A stretch of DNA of 64,000 bases, taken from positions 62,001 to 126,000 of the forward strand of contig JBBHKE010001613.1 in the NCBI GenBank assembly GCA_037447655.1, written 5' to 3'. This DNA comes from Zygnema cylindricum (lineage: Eukaryota; Streptophyta; Zygnematophyceae; Zygnematales; Zygnemataceae). The position numbers and the translations under genes are program-made. Shown here piece after piece: positions 1 through 12,019 of the stretch. Each line of letters opens with the position of its first letter. The first letter of the stretch is position 1. Under the pieces are notes generated by a model. That model worked only from the letters and a program-made list of their open reading frames with translations. It ran no database searches and was not told the origin of the DNA.

Positions 1-3000
1 TCAGATGATGAGAGTTCTAAGAAGAGTAAAAAGGGCAAAATGAAAGTACCATTTTATGATGATGATGATGAGTCGAGTTCAGATGAAGAGTCAGATTATA
101 AGGTGTCGTCTAAGACTATCATGCTTAATGGAAATAATTATCCTGTATGGAAGAGATATATTCAGGGAACTTTTACTCCAAAGAAATTGTGGAAAATACT
201 TACGGGAGAAGAGAAAAGACCATTAGATGAAAAAGGAAAGAAAAAGTGGGATACTAAAGATATGGCAGCTATGACTGCATTACTTCATAGTAGTAGTAGT
301 TCGGTTCATGAGCATATGTTAACTCATGATACCGCTCATGCTTGTTGGACTAATCTTCAAAATTTGTATGAGAAAGGATTCGCAACTAAATCTAATTATA
401 TATTTCAAGACTTTATTCAGTTTAGAATGAAGAGTAATGAGTCGATTGATGATGCTCTAAAAAGATTTAATGATTTGATATAGCAGTTGAATAGCGCAGG
501 AAAGTTTCCCCCTGAAGATGAAAAAGTATTTGTGTTTCTGAATGGATTACCATCTAAGTTTGATGTTACAGTAGAAGTTATAAGGTCTACAGAAAAACCC
601 ACTTTTGATTTTGCTATTAACCTTCTAAAAGGAGCAGAGAAGAGTAAAGAGAAAGATGGTAGAGGATTTGGAAATAGTAATGTAAACCTCACTGACACGT
701 CTTAGGTATATTCTCTACGTGGTCGTGGAGGTAGAGGAAGATTTAGATCAAGAGAGGGTAGAAACAATTTTCAGTATTCAGGATTTGGAAGAGGTTATAG
801 CGATCAAGGTGATGTAAATCATGTTATTTGATACAAGTGTAATAAGGAAAGACATATGGCTACTAACTGTCCGGATAGGGAAAAGCAATGCAATATTTGT
901 CGGAAATGGGGACATGTTAGTGCTCAGTGTTTTCAACGAAATGGAGGAGGATCATCTTACTATTCGGAAAGAGGAAGAGATCGAGGTGGACATCGCGGAC
1001 GAGGTCGTGGAAGATTCGGACAATCTCGTGGAGGAGGACATCAAACCCACTATTCAGATTTTCATGACGATCAAGGCGATAAGTCTCTAAACTTTTCTAT
1101 GATAATGAAAGAAAATGGAAATGTTGCTATCAATTCTGCGAATTCCGTATGTGGGAGTCAAAGTTATAAAGATTGGATAGTTGATTCAGGTGCGACTCAT
1201 CATGTTTGCAGTGATTTAAGTTTGTTTACAGATTTGAGAAAGCTTACAGTTCCTAAGACTATTACGGTTGCTAGTGGACATGTTGTTCCAATAGATACGG
1301 TGGGAACTGTCAGATTAGATTTACCTGTTAAGAATATGAATGGTAAAGTTGTTGTAAAGAAAGTAAATCTGAACAATACTTTGTATTTTCCTGATGGAGT
1401 TGTAAACCTTGTCAGTGTTCCTCAGATTCAAAGGAATGGTGGTAGAGTAACCTTGTTTGAAAATGGAAGTAGAAATCAATTTAGAGAAGGTTATGTAACT
1501 GATTGTATGCAAAGTAAGTTAAAATGGATTAGACCACAGAAAGATCAGAGTTCATTAATTTCAGTTAATGTTGTAAGTTCTGAAAGAGGAGATCTAAGTT
1601 TATGGCATCATAGACTTTGTCATACTTCTGAGTCTAATATAAAGAATATGATGAAAAGTGGAGCAGTAAGAGGATTAGAGTGTGTATCAGGAGAAAAAGT
1701 TCAAGGTTGTAATGGTTGTAGCAAAGGGAAACAAATAAGAAAACCTCATCCGATAAAAGATGTGAAGTATAGAGCTAGTGCTCCTCTTGAGCTTGTTCAT
1801 GTAGACTTATGTGGAGATTTCAAACCAGTAAGTCTAGGAGGACATAAGTATATCTTTGTAATTGTGGATGATTATAGTCGAAAGAGTTGGGTGTATTTAT
1901 TGAAACATAAGTCAGAGGCGTTATATAAATTTTGAGATTTTGTTGTAATGGCTGAGAGAGAAACAGATAGAAAGTTAAAAGCAGTAAGATCAGATAATGG
2001 AGGAGAATTTGTTGCTTTTAAAAGTTTTTGTCAGAAAAGAGGGATTAAGCAGCAATTTACGGCTGCCTACTCACCTGAGTCTAATGGAGTTGCTGAGAGG
2101 AAGAATAGGACACTTCAAGAGATGGTTAGAGCAATGTTGCATAGCACTAAACATAGTGTGAGGTTTTGGGGAGAAGCTGTTCTTACAGCAAATTACATTT
2201 GTAACAGAAGACTAACTTCGGTTTCTGGAGATAAGACGCCTGAAGAATTGTGGAGTGGCAGGATTCCATCTGTTCGACATTTAAGGATTTGGGGATGTCG
2301 AGCCACTGTCTACATCGAGAAAAGATATCGAGCCGGAAAAATCAGTCTCAGATCATGGACGGGTATCTTTGTTGGGTATAGTCAAAATTCAAGTCAATAC
2401 AGAATCTTCAATCCGGCTACTCGAACGATTGTCGAATCGAGAAATGTGGAATTTCACGAAGATTTGGCGAAAGCAATGGAGTTTACAAAAGATAAAGAAG
2501 AAAGTTTGGATTTTGAGGAAGAGAGCAATTTGGAGGAGTTCAAAATTGATGATGAAAGTGACGAAGAGGAGGATGAAGAAATTCCATTAAAAAAGAAGAA
2601 ATCTATTAAAGTTGGTAAGAAATCTGAAACTTCCCAATTTGATTCTGAAAGCTTGAAAAGTGAGAATGGAAGTCAAAGTTCTAAGTCTAGTGAAAGATCC
2701 CTTAGCAGACAAAGAAGTGAATGTAGTATGCCATCTGTTAGTGAGAAGGGTGAAAGAGATGATGATGTTGAAAAAGATATTGTTGTTAGGAGAAGTAATC
2801 GAGCGAACAAAGGAAAGGCTCCTGAGAGAGTAACTCTTCACATGAATGCTAAGGATAAGTCGGTCAATTTTATTTCAGATGCTAGATTAAATGAGTTTCT
2901 TTTATAGCAATTACTGAGTGAGCCTCTAAATAGGGATCCTAAGTCCTATTCAGAAGCTGTTGCATCAAGTGATTGGAATGAAAAGTGGAAACCAGCTTTT

Positions 3001-4455
3001 GAGAAAGAACTTAAGTCAATTATTGATAATGGAACATTTGAAGAAGTAGTTTTACCTGAGGGAAAGAAAGCTATTGATTGTAAATGGGTATTTAAGACTA
3101 AGACGGGTGCATCAGGTGAAATTATCAAATATATGGCAAGATTAGTTGGTAAAGATTTTCAGCAGAAAGAAGGTATAGATTATACAGAAACATATGCACC
3201 TGTAGTGAAGTTTGATAGTTTAAGGATGATTATTGCGATTGCTGCTGCTAAGAGAAAGCATATCCACCAAATGGATGTGGAAACTGCTTTTCTAAATGGA
3301 GAATTGGAAGAAGAAGTTTATATGAAGATTCCAGGAGTTTCGGGCAAACTTGGACATGTGTAGAAGTTGAAGAAGTCGCTCTATGGACTTAAGCAAGCTC
3401 CAAGGACATGGTACACTCGTCTTCATAAGGTACTTTTGGATTTTGGTTTTGTTCGTACATTTTCGGATTTAGGTGTTTATGTGAAAGGAGGAGTTGATCA
3501 AATTATTTTTAGTGTGTATGTTGATGATTTTATTATGATTTCAGACAGTCTTGAAAGGATTCAAGAATTGAAATGTTTTCTCAGTAAATTCTTCAAAGTT
3601 ACAGATTTAGGAGAAGCTAAGTACATTCTTCGTATTGAGGTGATTAGAGATGAGTCTGGTTCTTTGAAACTTAGTCAGGAACAAAATTGTAAGGAAATCT
3701 TAGCTAGATTCTCTATGTTGAATGCTAAGCCTTTAAGTACACCTTTGGATCCTAGAGTTCACTTGAGTAAAGCAGAAAGTGAGCCAACAATTGAGGTACC
3801 TTATAGAGAAGCAGTTGGTTGTTTGATGTATCTTAGTGTTGGAACTAGACCAGATATTTCAGCTGCTGTTAGCATTGTGAGTAAGTATTGTCAAGCACCT
3901 AAGAAGTGTCATTGGGAGAGTGTTAAAAGGATTTTTAGATATTTGGTAGGAACGTTAAGTTATGGTTTAGTTTATAAGGCGGATTCCGAGTTAGATTGTT
4001 TTGGATATTGTGATTCCGATTGGGGTGGAGACTTCGACACGGGAAAGTCAACATCCGGTTACGCTTTTGTTTTATGTGGAGGTGCGATTTTGTGGAGTTC
4101 GAGACTTCAACCTACGGTAGCGTTGAGTTCGACGGAGGCCGAGTACATGGCGGCTTGCCATGCTGCCAAAGCTTCAATTTGGTTAAGAGAAATGTTAAGT
4201 GAGTTGGGAATTATTATTAAGTGTATGAAGTTGTTTTCAGATAGTATGTCTAGTATTGCATTGGCTAAGAATCCAGTGTTTCATAAGAGGACTAAGCACA
4301 TTAGGATTCAATGGCATTTTGTAAGAGATTTAGTAAATGTTGGAGAGATTGAGTTCATTTTTGTGCCAACGGGTGAGGAAGCAGCTGACATGTTAACTAA
4401 AGCTGCTATGTATGATGTCTTTGTGAGAGGAAGGCCTAAGTTAGGATTATTTTGA
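1..4455 (+). pseudogene. Copia element C gag-pol polyprotein, same frame throughout, about six in-frame stops
   Basis: This is a Ty1/copia Gag-Pol frame, open at the left edge, so the true start lies outside the window. Domains in order: gag; two CCHC zinc knuckles (about 829-930); protease with DSGA at 1183-1194; integrase with D,D,E residues (VDLCGDF, RSDNGGEF, SNGVAERKN); reverse transcriptase with YVDD at 3517-3528; RNase H ending in a TKH/ADMLTK region. All pieces share one frame. It is broken by TAG at 481, TAG at 703, TGA at 829 (in place of the first Cys of knuckle 1), TGA at 1933, TAG at 2905 and TAG at 3361. Several stops sit where Gln (CAG), Arg (CGA) or Trp (TGG) would fit, which suggests C-to-T or G-to-A decay without indels. 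The alternative is stop-codon reassignment; this is unlikely because a TAG elsewhere in the window replaces a Glu codon seen in a sister copy. Confidence 0.93.
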
Positions 4456-4488
4456 GTTTGATTAAGATTTAGTGTAGATTCAATATTG

Positions 4489-4498
4489 AGAGGGGGAA
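4489..4498 (+). other. Polypurine tract of copia C
   Basis: A purine run (GAGAGGGGGAA-like) lies immediately before the TGTTACG start of the 3' LTR and after the polyprotein stop at 4455. This is the expected plus-strand primer position for a copia element. Confidence 0.7.
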
Positions 4499-5165
4499 TG
4501 TTACGATTTACAATTATTGAATCTAGGTTTACGTGATGCTTGTTCGTTTTTAGTGTGGTTTAGATTTGGTCTCGCGTCACTTCGCGTATTTAGTTTGGTT
4601 TCATTTAGTACTCCGTGCGTCGGTTTGGGAATTCGGTTTTGTTTCGTTTGATGTATTATTTCGTGCGTTGTACTTTTCACACGTACACGATTAGATTTGA
4701 TTTATTTTTGTTTCGTTTAAGTTCTAGTATTGTACGTCGAGAAGTTTCGTTTCGCTCGACATACGTCTAGTTGTTTCGTTTCGCATAAGTTAAGTTTTGT
4801 CGTACAGCATTGTCAGTTTGGTTTCTAGTATTTTCATTTTGTTTTGTACCACATTTACGTCTAAGTACATTTAGACACTTCTAGAGTTAGTGTTCTAGAT
4901 TGTTTCTACGGCTAAGTTATAAAGCCATTGTGTGAGTTAGATTGTATAACAATTAGGAATCAATCAAGAGTCAATTAAGGAGGAATGAATTAAGAGAAGT
5001 GTAATGTTTAAGGATTGAGTTAATATGAGTTTATGTTATTGAGTATTCAATTTCCCTCTATCTTGGATTATGCGCTTTTGATGTGTTGTAATGTTTGATT
5101 TCATTTTAATATCGCTTCCGCATTGAGACATAAAAGTATTTGTGAGCGCATTCCGATTGACTCTT
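4499..5165 (+). repeat. 3' LTR of copia C (right edge approximate)
   Basis: It starts TGTTACGATTT directly after the polypurine tract. It has a TATA-like TTATAAAG near 4919. The right end is uncertain because the 5' LTR lies outside the window and no target duplication can be compared; the composition changes to CT-rich host DNA between about 5140 and 5200. No ORF is seen in it. Confidence 0.6.
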
Positions 5166-5871
5166 ATTCCTATCATCCTTGACCTTATTAAGCAAGCATC
5201 CCACTCTCTCCCTCTAACATTGTTCCAAAACGTCTAAATCGCACCGTCTCTTTTTTTCTTTCCTTTCCCCGTCTTCCCCTACCTCTCACACATCCTCTTC
5301 CATGCTCTTGTCATTTTCTTATTCCTGGTCCTTGTTCTCTATCTATTGCATTCTCTCTACTCTCCCTCTTCCTCTTCCTCTCCCTCTATTAACCTTAAGC
5401 ACATCCCGCAACCTTCCTACTTTTCCCACTTTTTACAAGCAGCTGCTACTATTTCATTTTTCATATTTCACCCTCTCCCTCTCTTCCCCTTCACACTCAA
5501 ACATCCATAATTTTTCAATCTTTCGAATTTTCTCTATTTCCCTCATATAACAAGTCCGCTAAATCCCAATTTCTTCTCCACCTTATGTATTTACTTTCCC
5601 CACTTTCCGCACCCACTCCCTCTCCGTCGCCTTCTAAAATGTTTCCTCCTCCTCCCTTCTCTTCTTTTCCTTCAACCGTAACATGACTGAGATTTTCATA
5701 TCTACATTGTTATCCATTCTCCTTTCTGTCTCGTACTCCCAGTCCGCCCTCGTGAATCTCTTCCTTTTTCTCTCCCTCTCGTGAATCTCTTCCTTTTTCT
5801 CTCCCTTTCTTGATCCTTTTCCTCTTGTAGCCAAACCACCTTCCGCTTCTTTTAATTTTGAGCTCCCAAAC
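5166..5871. other. CT-rich gene-free stretch, left half of the A1 target locus
   Basis: This is strongly pyrimidine-rich on the + strand (CTCTCC, CCTCTT runs). Apparent ORFs are low-complexity artefacts. It ends with CCAGC, repeated at 11423-11427, so 5166-5871 and 11428-12019 were one continuous CT-rich region before A1 inserted. The strand bias resembles the introns and 5' leader of the kinase gene near 57.6 kb, so it could be decayed intronic or UTR sequence. Confidence 0.5.
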
Positions 5872-5876
5872 CCAGC

Positions 5877-6373
5877 TAATACGTTAACGGCCATAACAAA
5901 GAGAATATTCAAAAAAAAGGAACAAGAAAAAGTACAAAGTACATAAGAGGGACAAAAGGAAAAAGACAGTAGGGACAAATAAGACTGTCGTGAACTTAAG
6001 TTTAGTGTTTTTAATTGAATTAAAAATCATAGTGGGACGCTTGAGTTTTATATATGAACTCAAGCGTGTAAGGATGCACTATACGGAAGTGGAGGTACAA
6101 CTAGTCTAGGTACATCCGATAAGTGGAGATAGAACTAATCTAGGTACATCTAGAAGTGGAGGTACAACTAGTTAGAAAGATTCCAAGAGTTAGTGGGAAT
6201 CTTTCTACGCTAAAGAAAAAATGTACAAGGAAGGTACAATAAGTACATGAACTCTAATTAAAGTATTATACTTAAAACTTAGTGTTCTAAGACTTTATCG
6301 CTATTCAAAGAAAAATGTCTAAACATAGTGGTTCAATAGTAGTGTGAAATATCGAAGTCATCGAATTCCAATA
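5877..6373 (-). repeat. 3' LTR of copia A1
   Basis: It aligns by eye with 10940-11422: both begin TAATACGTTA on the + strand, share the long middle with matching runs, and end near GAATTC. It is 497 bp. U3 carries short tandem repeats at 6087-6175. In minus orientation it starts TATTGGAATTC right after the polypurine tract. Confidence 0.82.
6087..6175 (-). repeat. U3 tandem repeats in family A LTR
   Basis: Two and a half copies of a 32-34 bp unit (AAGTGGAGGTACAACTAGTC-like; units at 6087-6120, 6121-6152 and 6153-6175). The same array occurs in the A1 5' LTR near 11140-11240 and the A2 LTR near 17645-17735. Position in U3 suggests enhancer-type repeats of the element promoter; this is inference. 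Confidence 0.7.
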
Positions 6374-6404
6374 TCCCCCCTCAATTGAAGCACGAAGTTT
6401 GTGT

Positions 6405-9400
6405 CTAGCCACGTAGCCTAGAGGAGAAAATGTGTTTGTCGAAAGAAGGGCGAGGAAGAGGTTTGGTAAGAAAATTGGCAAGTTCGTTGGAAGTAGAGCA
6501 ATTGGAAAAAGAGACCGTGCCATCCACAATTTTTTCACGGGTGAAATGGTATTGTATATTGATATGTTTTGTTCGTGTATGATGAATGGGAATTTTCATG
6601 AGGGCGAGAGCCCCTCGAGAGTCACAAAAAATGGGAGTAGGAGAAGTTTGATGGAAAGAAAGGTCCGTGAGAAGGCGACGAAGCCAAATGGCGGTTTTTG
6701 TGGCAGAGGTACCAGCCATGTCCTCAGCTTCGGTAGATGAGAGAGCAACTGTTGGTTGTTTTCGAGACGACCATGAGACAAGACCACCACCAAGGGAATA
6801 AAAAACCCCAGAAATAGAGCGGCGTTCATCAATTTGATTCCCCAGTCACCATCACATAATCCAACAAGAGAGGAATCAAGAAGAGAAAAGAATGGAGAAG
6901 AAGAAGAAGACGGCAAAAAAGAAGAAGGGAGAGAGAATGTGAGGCAAAGATGTTTAGTGCCTTTGAGATATCTAAGGACACGTTTTGCCATCAAGATGAG
7001 TGGGAGTCGCACAATGAGAGAATTGAGATAAGATGCACACAGCAATGCAAATGTCCGGACGCGACCCCAACATGGCATACATCAATTTTCCCACAATAAA
7101 CCGGTAGAGGGACCCAACTTCTCTTTGGGCATTCCCATCGGAGACTTCTTTTCTAAGTGTGGTATTGGGATCAAGAGGTGTAAAGACAGGATTACAATCA
7201 GACATGCCAAAAGTATCCAAAAGGTCGACAGTATAATGTTCTTGGCTCATCTGTAATAAGCGTTTTGACCTATCCCTTATAATGTTAATACCTAAACAGT
7301 AATCAAGGTGTCATTGGCCAATAAGATGCTAGCATGACTTTGAATTTGCTAATTTCCCTTTTACTAAAATCAGCAAGTATTAAATAATTAACTTAAATAA
7401 TAAAGATTACTAAATTGTCACCTGCACTTTTTATGTAGATACCGGGATCTGCGCTAATTTCTTTGAATCCATCTTTTAATAAAGCAGAGAGAAGCGTTTT
7501 GTGCCACACACGTGGCGTCTGTTTAATAACATAAATGGATTTATTTAAGCGACAAACTAAAGATTCTTGTCGAGCTACAGCGTATCCCGGAGCTTGTTCC
7601 ATATAAATATTTTTTTCAAGGGTCCCGTGCAAAAAGGCAGTTTTGACGTCGAGCTGCTGAAGTTCCCAGTCGTGGATTGCCGCTAAAGACAATATTGTAC
7701 GTATAGATTCAAATTTCACAACAGGCGCAAAAGTCTAGTTGTAATCAATGCCTTCGGTCTGCGAATACCCTTTTGCAACAAGACAAGCCTTGTAGCCTTC
7801 AGCAGATCCATCTGCAAATCTTTTAACTTTAAAAACCCATTTTGAACCTATGGCGCGTCGGTTAGGTGGCAACTTGCAAAGCGTCCAAGTTTGATTTGTC
7901 ATTAAAGCCTTGATATTCCTCATTAGCCGCCAGCTGTCACTTGTCTGCATCTGGACGCTTTAGAGTAGATTTTAATGTAAGTGGAGAATCTTTGACATCA
8001 GCAAGAATGGCGTGCGCAAGATTTTGGGTCACCTTCCAAGTGGAGCGAACAAGCCGAGTACTGCGCCGTACAGTTTGAGGAAAAGACGAATCAAAAAAAA
8101 TATTTGACGTGGAGGATTGAGCAAGTGGGTTCTCTAGGTTTATTTGAATGGAGGTAGGTGTCGGCCGTACGTCGTCCGCCGGTTGTAATGACGACAACTG
8201 CATTTTGTTTGGCGCGCGTGAAAATTCGACCTCAGGTGTACTTCCAACATGATTTGTCGGCGCGTCAAATGCAATTTCGTCAAGATTTGTCGCCGCGGAC
8301 TGCTGATCACATGAAAAGGCACCTGTATTGTCGGTCGCAATGATTTGCGCCTGTGAAATGGACACGGATTTTGCAGCCAGTTCCGCAGGCAAAGATTTTT
8401 CCATTCTGGCAAATTTTGTAAAATCCATTTTTTTCTGATTTTGTCATTGTGGCAGTTGGATTGTTAGGAGGAGAGAAAAGAGGAGTTAGAGAATCAATAG
8501 ATGATGAATCCGTAGAAAAATCAACAGTTAGAGGTGTGACAGGGAGATATGGTACGAGGTGGCGAATAAGGGGGTCCGCATTAAAAATGACATCACGTGA
8601 GATGATAATTCGATGTGTTTTAAAACAATATATGCGGTACGCTTTAGAGTGAGGGGCGTAACCAACAAAAATACCTTTTATGGCCTTTGCACCCCATTTT
8701 CCATCCGTATTCGTAAGGTTTTTGTAATAGGCCTCGCTTCTAAAGATGCGGAAGTGAGAAACATTTGTCTTCTTTTTATGCCATACCTCAAACGGAGTTA
8801 TGTTTTTGAGAACCGATGTGGGTGACCTATTTCGGACATAACAAGATGTTAGTACCGCTTCGGCCCAAAAGAATTGTGGTAAGGAGGCAAAATGCATCAT
8901 GGATCGAGCCATGTCGGCAAGGGTTCGATTAAGTCTTTTGGCATCCCCCATTTTGTTGAGGTGTATGAGGGGCAGACAATACATGAACTATGCCACATGA
9001 TGCTAAAAATTCCGAGAATTCATGCGACATATATTCCCCCACATTATCACTTCTTAACAATTTTATCCGACAGGAGAATTGAGTTTCGACGAGGGACTTA
9101 AAATGTTTGAAATGAGTAAAAGCCTCAAACTTATTTTTCATGAGATATACATGAGTGAATCGTAAGTAATCATTGATAAAAGTAATGAAATACACAAAAC
9201 CACTCAAACTTGGTACCCTCATAGGTCCACATACATCACTAGAAATTAAATCAAGAGGATAATTTGATTCAGAAAAGCTCTTTGGAAAAGGTAATCGAGG
9301 CATTTTGCCAATAATACATCCATGGCAAAAATCAAATTTTTTGCATCAAATGAATCTAAGCCTAAAACAAGGCCTTTACTAAGAGATGCTAAACTTTGTT

Positions 9401-10831
9401 TATTTAAATGGCCATATCGTAAATGCCATTTGTGAAAACAAGAGGAGGAAGGAGAGGAATTTGCTAAATTTGCATTCACTAGATCTCTAAAACATTTTAG
9501 AACATAGAGATTACAACATTTAATCCCCTTTCCAAGGGAAAAGTTGTTTGACGAAAAAAATTGGACTTCATTTTCCGAGATGACTCCAAAACTACCATTT
9601 CTCAGCGCCGTACCCACAGAGAAAAGGGTTTTCTTGAATTCGGGAACGTAATACACATTCTCCAAAATGAGCGGTTAGGAACTATTCGGGTTTATGGCCA
9701 CCTATCCAACCGTGTCCAACCGTATTAGATGTTACGACAGAATTATTTCCAAGTAAAATGCGTAAAGGGACAGAAAGCATTACAAGATTTGTCAAGATAG
9801 AATTTGTACATGACATGTGGTGCGACGCACCAAAATCAATCAACCAATCACAATTATTACCTGCTGTATTGAAAGCGTACCGATAATCCATTGGAGGGAT
9901 TTGAGCAGGTACGGAATTGTTGAGGTTCATAGGCGGCGCCTCCTAGTTTGTTACGTCAGATTGAAGAAGTGGCGGAGGTACGTTCAGCGCAAATTGAAAA
10001 TGAGGTGTCATGTGGTACCAAGGAGGAGGAGGACCGTACGGACCGTACAACGGAGTCATGAATGCTGCAGTCGCGTGTCCAACAGAATTATATGCGACAG
10101 GCGGAATAGGCGACGCTTTAGGATTTGGAGCATTGTTTTGTTTTGACAGCCGCCACTGCCGCGTGACGCACGTTCACGTTTTCGAGCGAGAATTGGACAC
10201 GCGTCAATAAGATGATCTTTCTCTTTGCAGTATCTGCAAAAAGTAGAAAATCTTGCAGCACCTAAAAAAGATTTTTTTGGAACAAAGGTAGTTAGAGTTG
10301 TGGCGTCAGATGATGTCACATGTTTTCTTAGTTTTCGTCTACTTTCTTCATAGACGAGATGATTGGTTAATTCAAGTAAAGTGATCTTAGCATGATTTTT
10401 GTCAACCGTACTAACAAAGGACTCAAAACTGGGCGGCAAACCGGCCAAAATTACGGTGATAAGATCTTCATGAGTCACAGGGTAATTAATGCATTTCAAG
10501 CGGCCAGCATATGATTGTATTTTTGTACAAAAGACAACATATCTTCAGACTTATCCTCTTCAAGAGGAATAAATTCTCGTCGAAGAGCTAAGCGGTGCGG
10601 CCACGTGTCAGTTTTATACGCGGCGCATAAAAGTCGCCACGTTTTGTTTGCGGTTGTGGCGTTTCGTACGAGATTCGCAATTGTTCCATCCAACGACAGG
10701 ATAAGTCGAGACAAGGCCCTTGAATCCTTCTCTTTCCACGCAATGATTGCAAGTTGAGCGGCCGCAAAATCAACATCATCCTCGGCTGGCAAAATTGGAG
10801 TTATGACATCGCCTATGACGTGGCCCCACAA
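6405..10831 (-). pseudogene. Copia A1 gag-pol polyprotein, broken
   Basis: In translation order on the minus strand: gag (10831 to about 10056) with a CCHC knuckle at 10197-10238; protease with DFG at 9829-9837 where DSG is expected; pre-integrase and integrase (about 9665-8500); reverse transcriptase (about 7950-7300); RNase H (about 7250-6405) with the TKHI region and an ADFLTKPLP-like end (here ANFLTKPLP). Frames change several times. The RT catalytic box at 7384-7395 reads stop-V-N-Y where copy A2 has YVDD. A TAG near 7736 replaces the Glu codon found in A2. It is clearly inactive. Confidence 0.9.
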
Positions 10832-10925
10832 TATCTCAAAGCTAAATAAATGCTAGATTAAAAATTTCTAGTTGTAAAAATCTTGTCCTATAAATTTATA
10901 TACTGAGTTTGACATGGCCGAAGCC

Positions 10926-10939
10926 GTGGGCCCATAACC
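10926..10939 (-). other. Primer binding site of A1, internal initiator tRNA-Met match
   Basis: On the minus strand GGTTATGGGCCCAC lies directly downstream of the LTR end. It is complementary to GTGGGCCCATAACC, the anticodon stem-loop region of eukaryotic initiator tRNA-Met. This resembles Drosophila copia, which is primed by a half-molecule cut in the anticodon loop, rather than the usual tRNA 3' end. Confidence 0.75.
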
Positions 10940-11422
10940 TAATACGTTAGCGGCCATAACAAAGAAAATATTCAAAACAAAAGAACAAGAAAAAGTACAA
11001 AGTACATAAGAAGGACAAAAGAAAAAAGACAGTAAAGACAAATAAGACTGTCGTGAACTTAAGTTCAGTGTTTTTAATTGAATTAAAATTCATAGTGGGA
11101 CCCTTGAGTTTTATAGATGAACTCAAACGTGTAAGGATGCACTATACGGAAGTGGACAAACAACTAGTCTAGATACATCCGATAAGTGGAGATAGAACTA
11201 ATCTAGGTACATTCAGAAGTGGAGATAGAACTAGTTAGAAAAATTGCAAGAGTTAGTGGGAATCTTTCTACGCTAAAGAAAAAATGTACAAGGAAGGTAC
11301 AATAAGTACATGAACACTAATAAAAGTATTATGCTTAAAAGTTATATTTCTAAGACTTAATCACTATTCAAACATAGTGGTTCAATAGTAGTGTAGAATA
11401 TCGAAGTCGTCGAATTCGCATA
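10940..11422 (-). repeat. 5' LTR of copia A1
   Basis: A 483-bp partner of the 5877-6373 LTR with the same order of blocks, including the AAGTGGA tandem units. It is bounded inside by the primer site and outside by target duplication CCAGC (11423-11427). Confidence 0.82.
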
Positions 11423-11427
11423 CCAGC

Positions 11428-12019
11428 TACCTGCCCCCTATACAATCGCTCTCTCTCCCTCTACCTCTTCACCATCACCTTGCAACTGCATTTTTTTCCC
11501 AATTCCCCTCCACCCATCCCTCACCCTCTCCATCTCCCATTACCTCTTCTTTACCTCCTCCGTATTTCTTTCCATCTTAATAACCTCTTCCTTTCCTCGC
11601 ATTTCCTATTCACTTCTTTCCCCTTCTAACGTCATAACCAGTTTACAACTTTATCATCAATGAACCTTTATTTCTTCGACTCTGTCTCTCCTTCTACCTC
11701 CACCTCTTTCCTCGACTTTTTTTCCCTCCCCTTCTGTTCTACAATCCTATCTCTTCCAAACCCACTCTCTCTCCTCTATTTTTGACGTTTCTTCAAGTAC
11801 CTCTATTGCAACTACTCTCTTCCTCTCTCTCACTTGTCCAACGGCTCCACCTGTCATTTCTAAACTTCTTCATTTCCATCTGCCACAAACATATTATGTC
11901 ATTTTCATCTCCTTCTCATACTTCACAACAAATACAATCCCATCGCTTCTTTTTCATTTGTTTCCCCGTCGTTCTTTACCTCTCACGCCCCCACCCTTCC
12001 AATCCCCCACTCTCCTACT
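11428..12019. other. CT-rich gene-free stretch, right half of the A1 target locus
   Basis: Pyrimidine-rich + strand (CTCTCTCCCTCTACC runs) continuing the 5166-5871 region across A1. No convincing coding region. It ends where the TGTTGGG start of the D LTR begins. Confidence 0.5.

Larger units (their letters stand above)
5877..11422 (-). mobile_element. Copia element A1, full length, degenerate
   Basis: This is a full-length minus-strand Ty1/copia element: 5' LTR 10940-11422, primer site 10926-10939, gag-pol, polypurine tract (GAGGGGGG-like) at about 6374-6382, 3' LTR 5877-6373. It is flanked by CCAGC at 5872-5876 and 11423-11427. These borders give LTR termini 5'-TA...TA-3' rather than TG...CA, consistent with the polypurine tract on one side and the primer site on the other. 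The reading frame is broken in many places. Confidence 0.82.

Noticed and set aside
1-4455. Nuclear genetic code with TAG read as Gln
   Set aside because: Stops also include TGA at Cys and Arg-type sites, TAG at Trp sites in B2 and TAG at a Glu site in A1, and the kinase exons contain no in-frame TAG; mutation decay explains all cases.
5634-5978. Arg/Glu-rich protein on the minus strand
   Set aside because: It is the complement of the CT-rich stretch and crosses into the A1 LTR.
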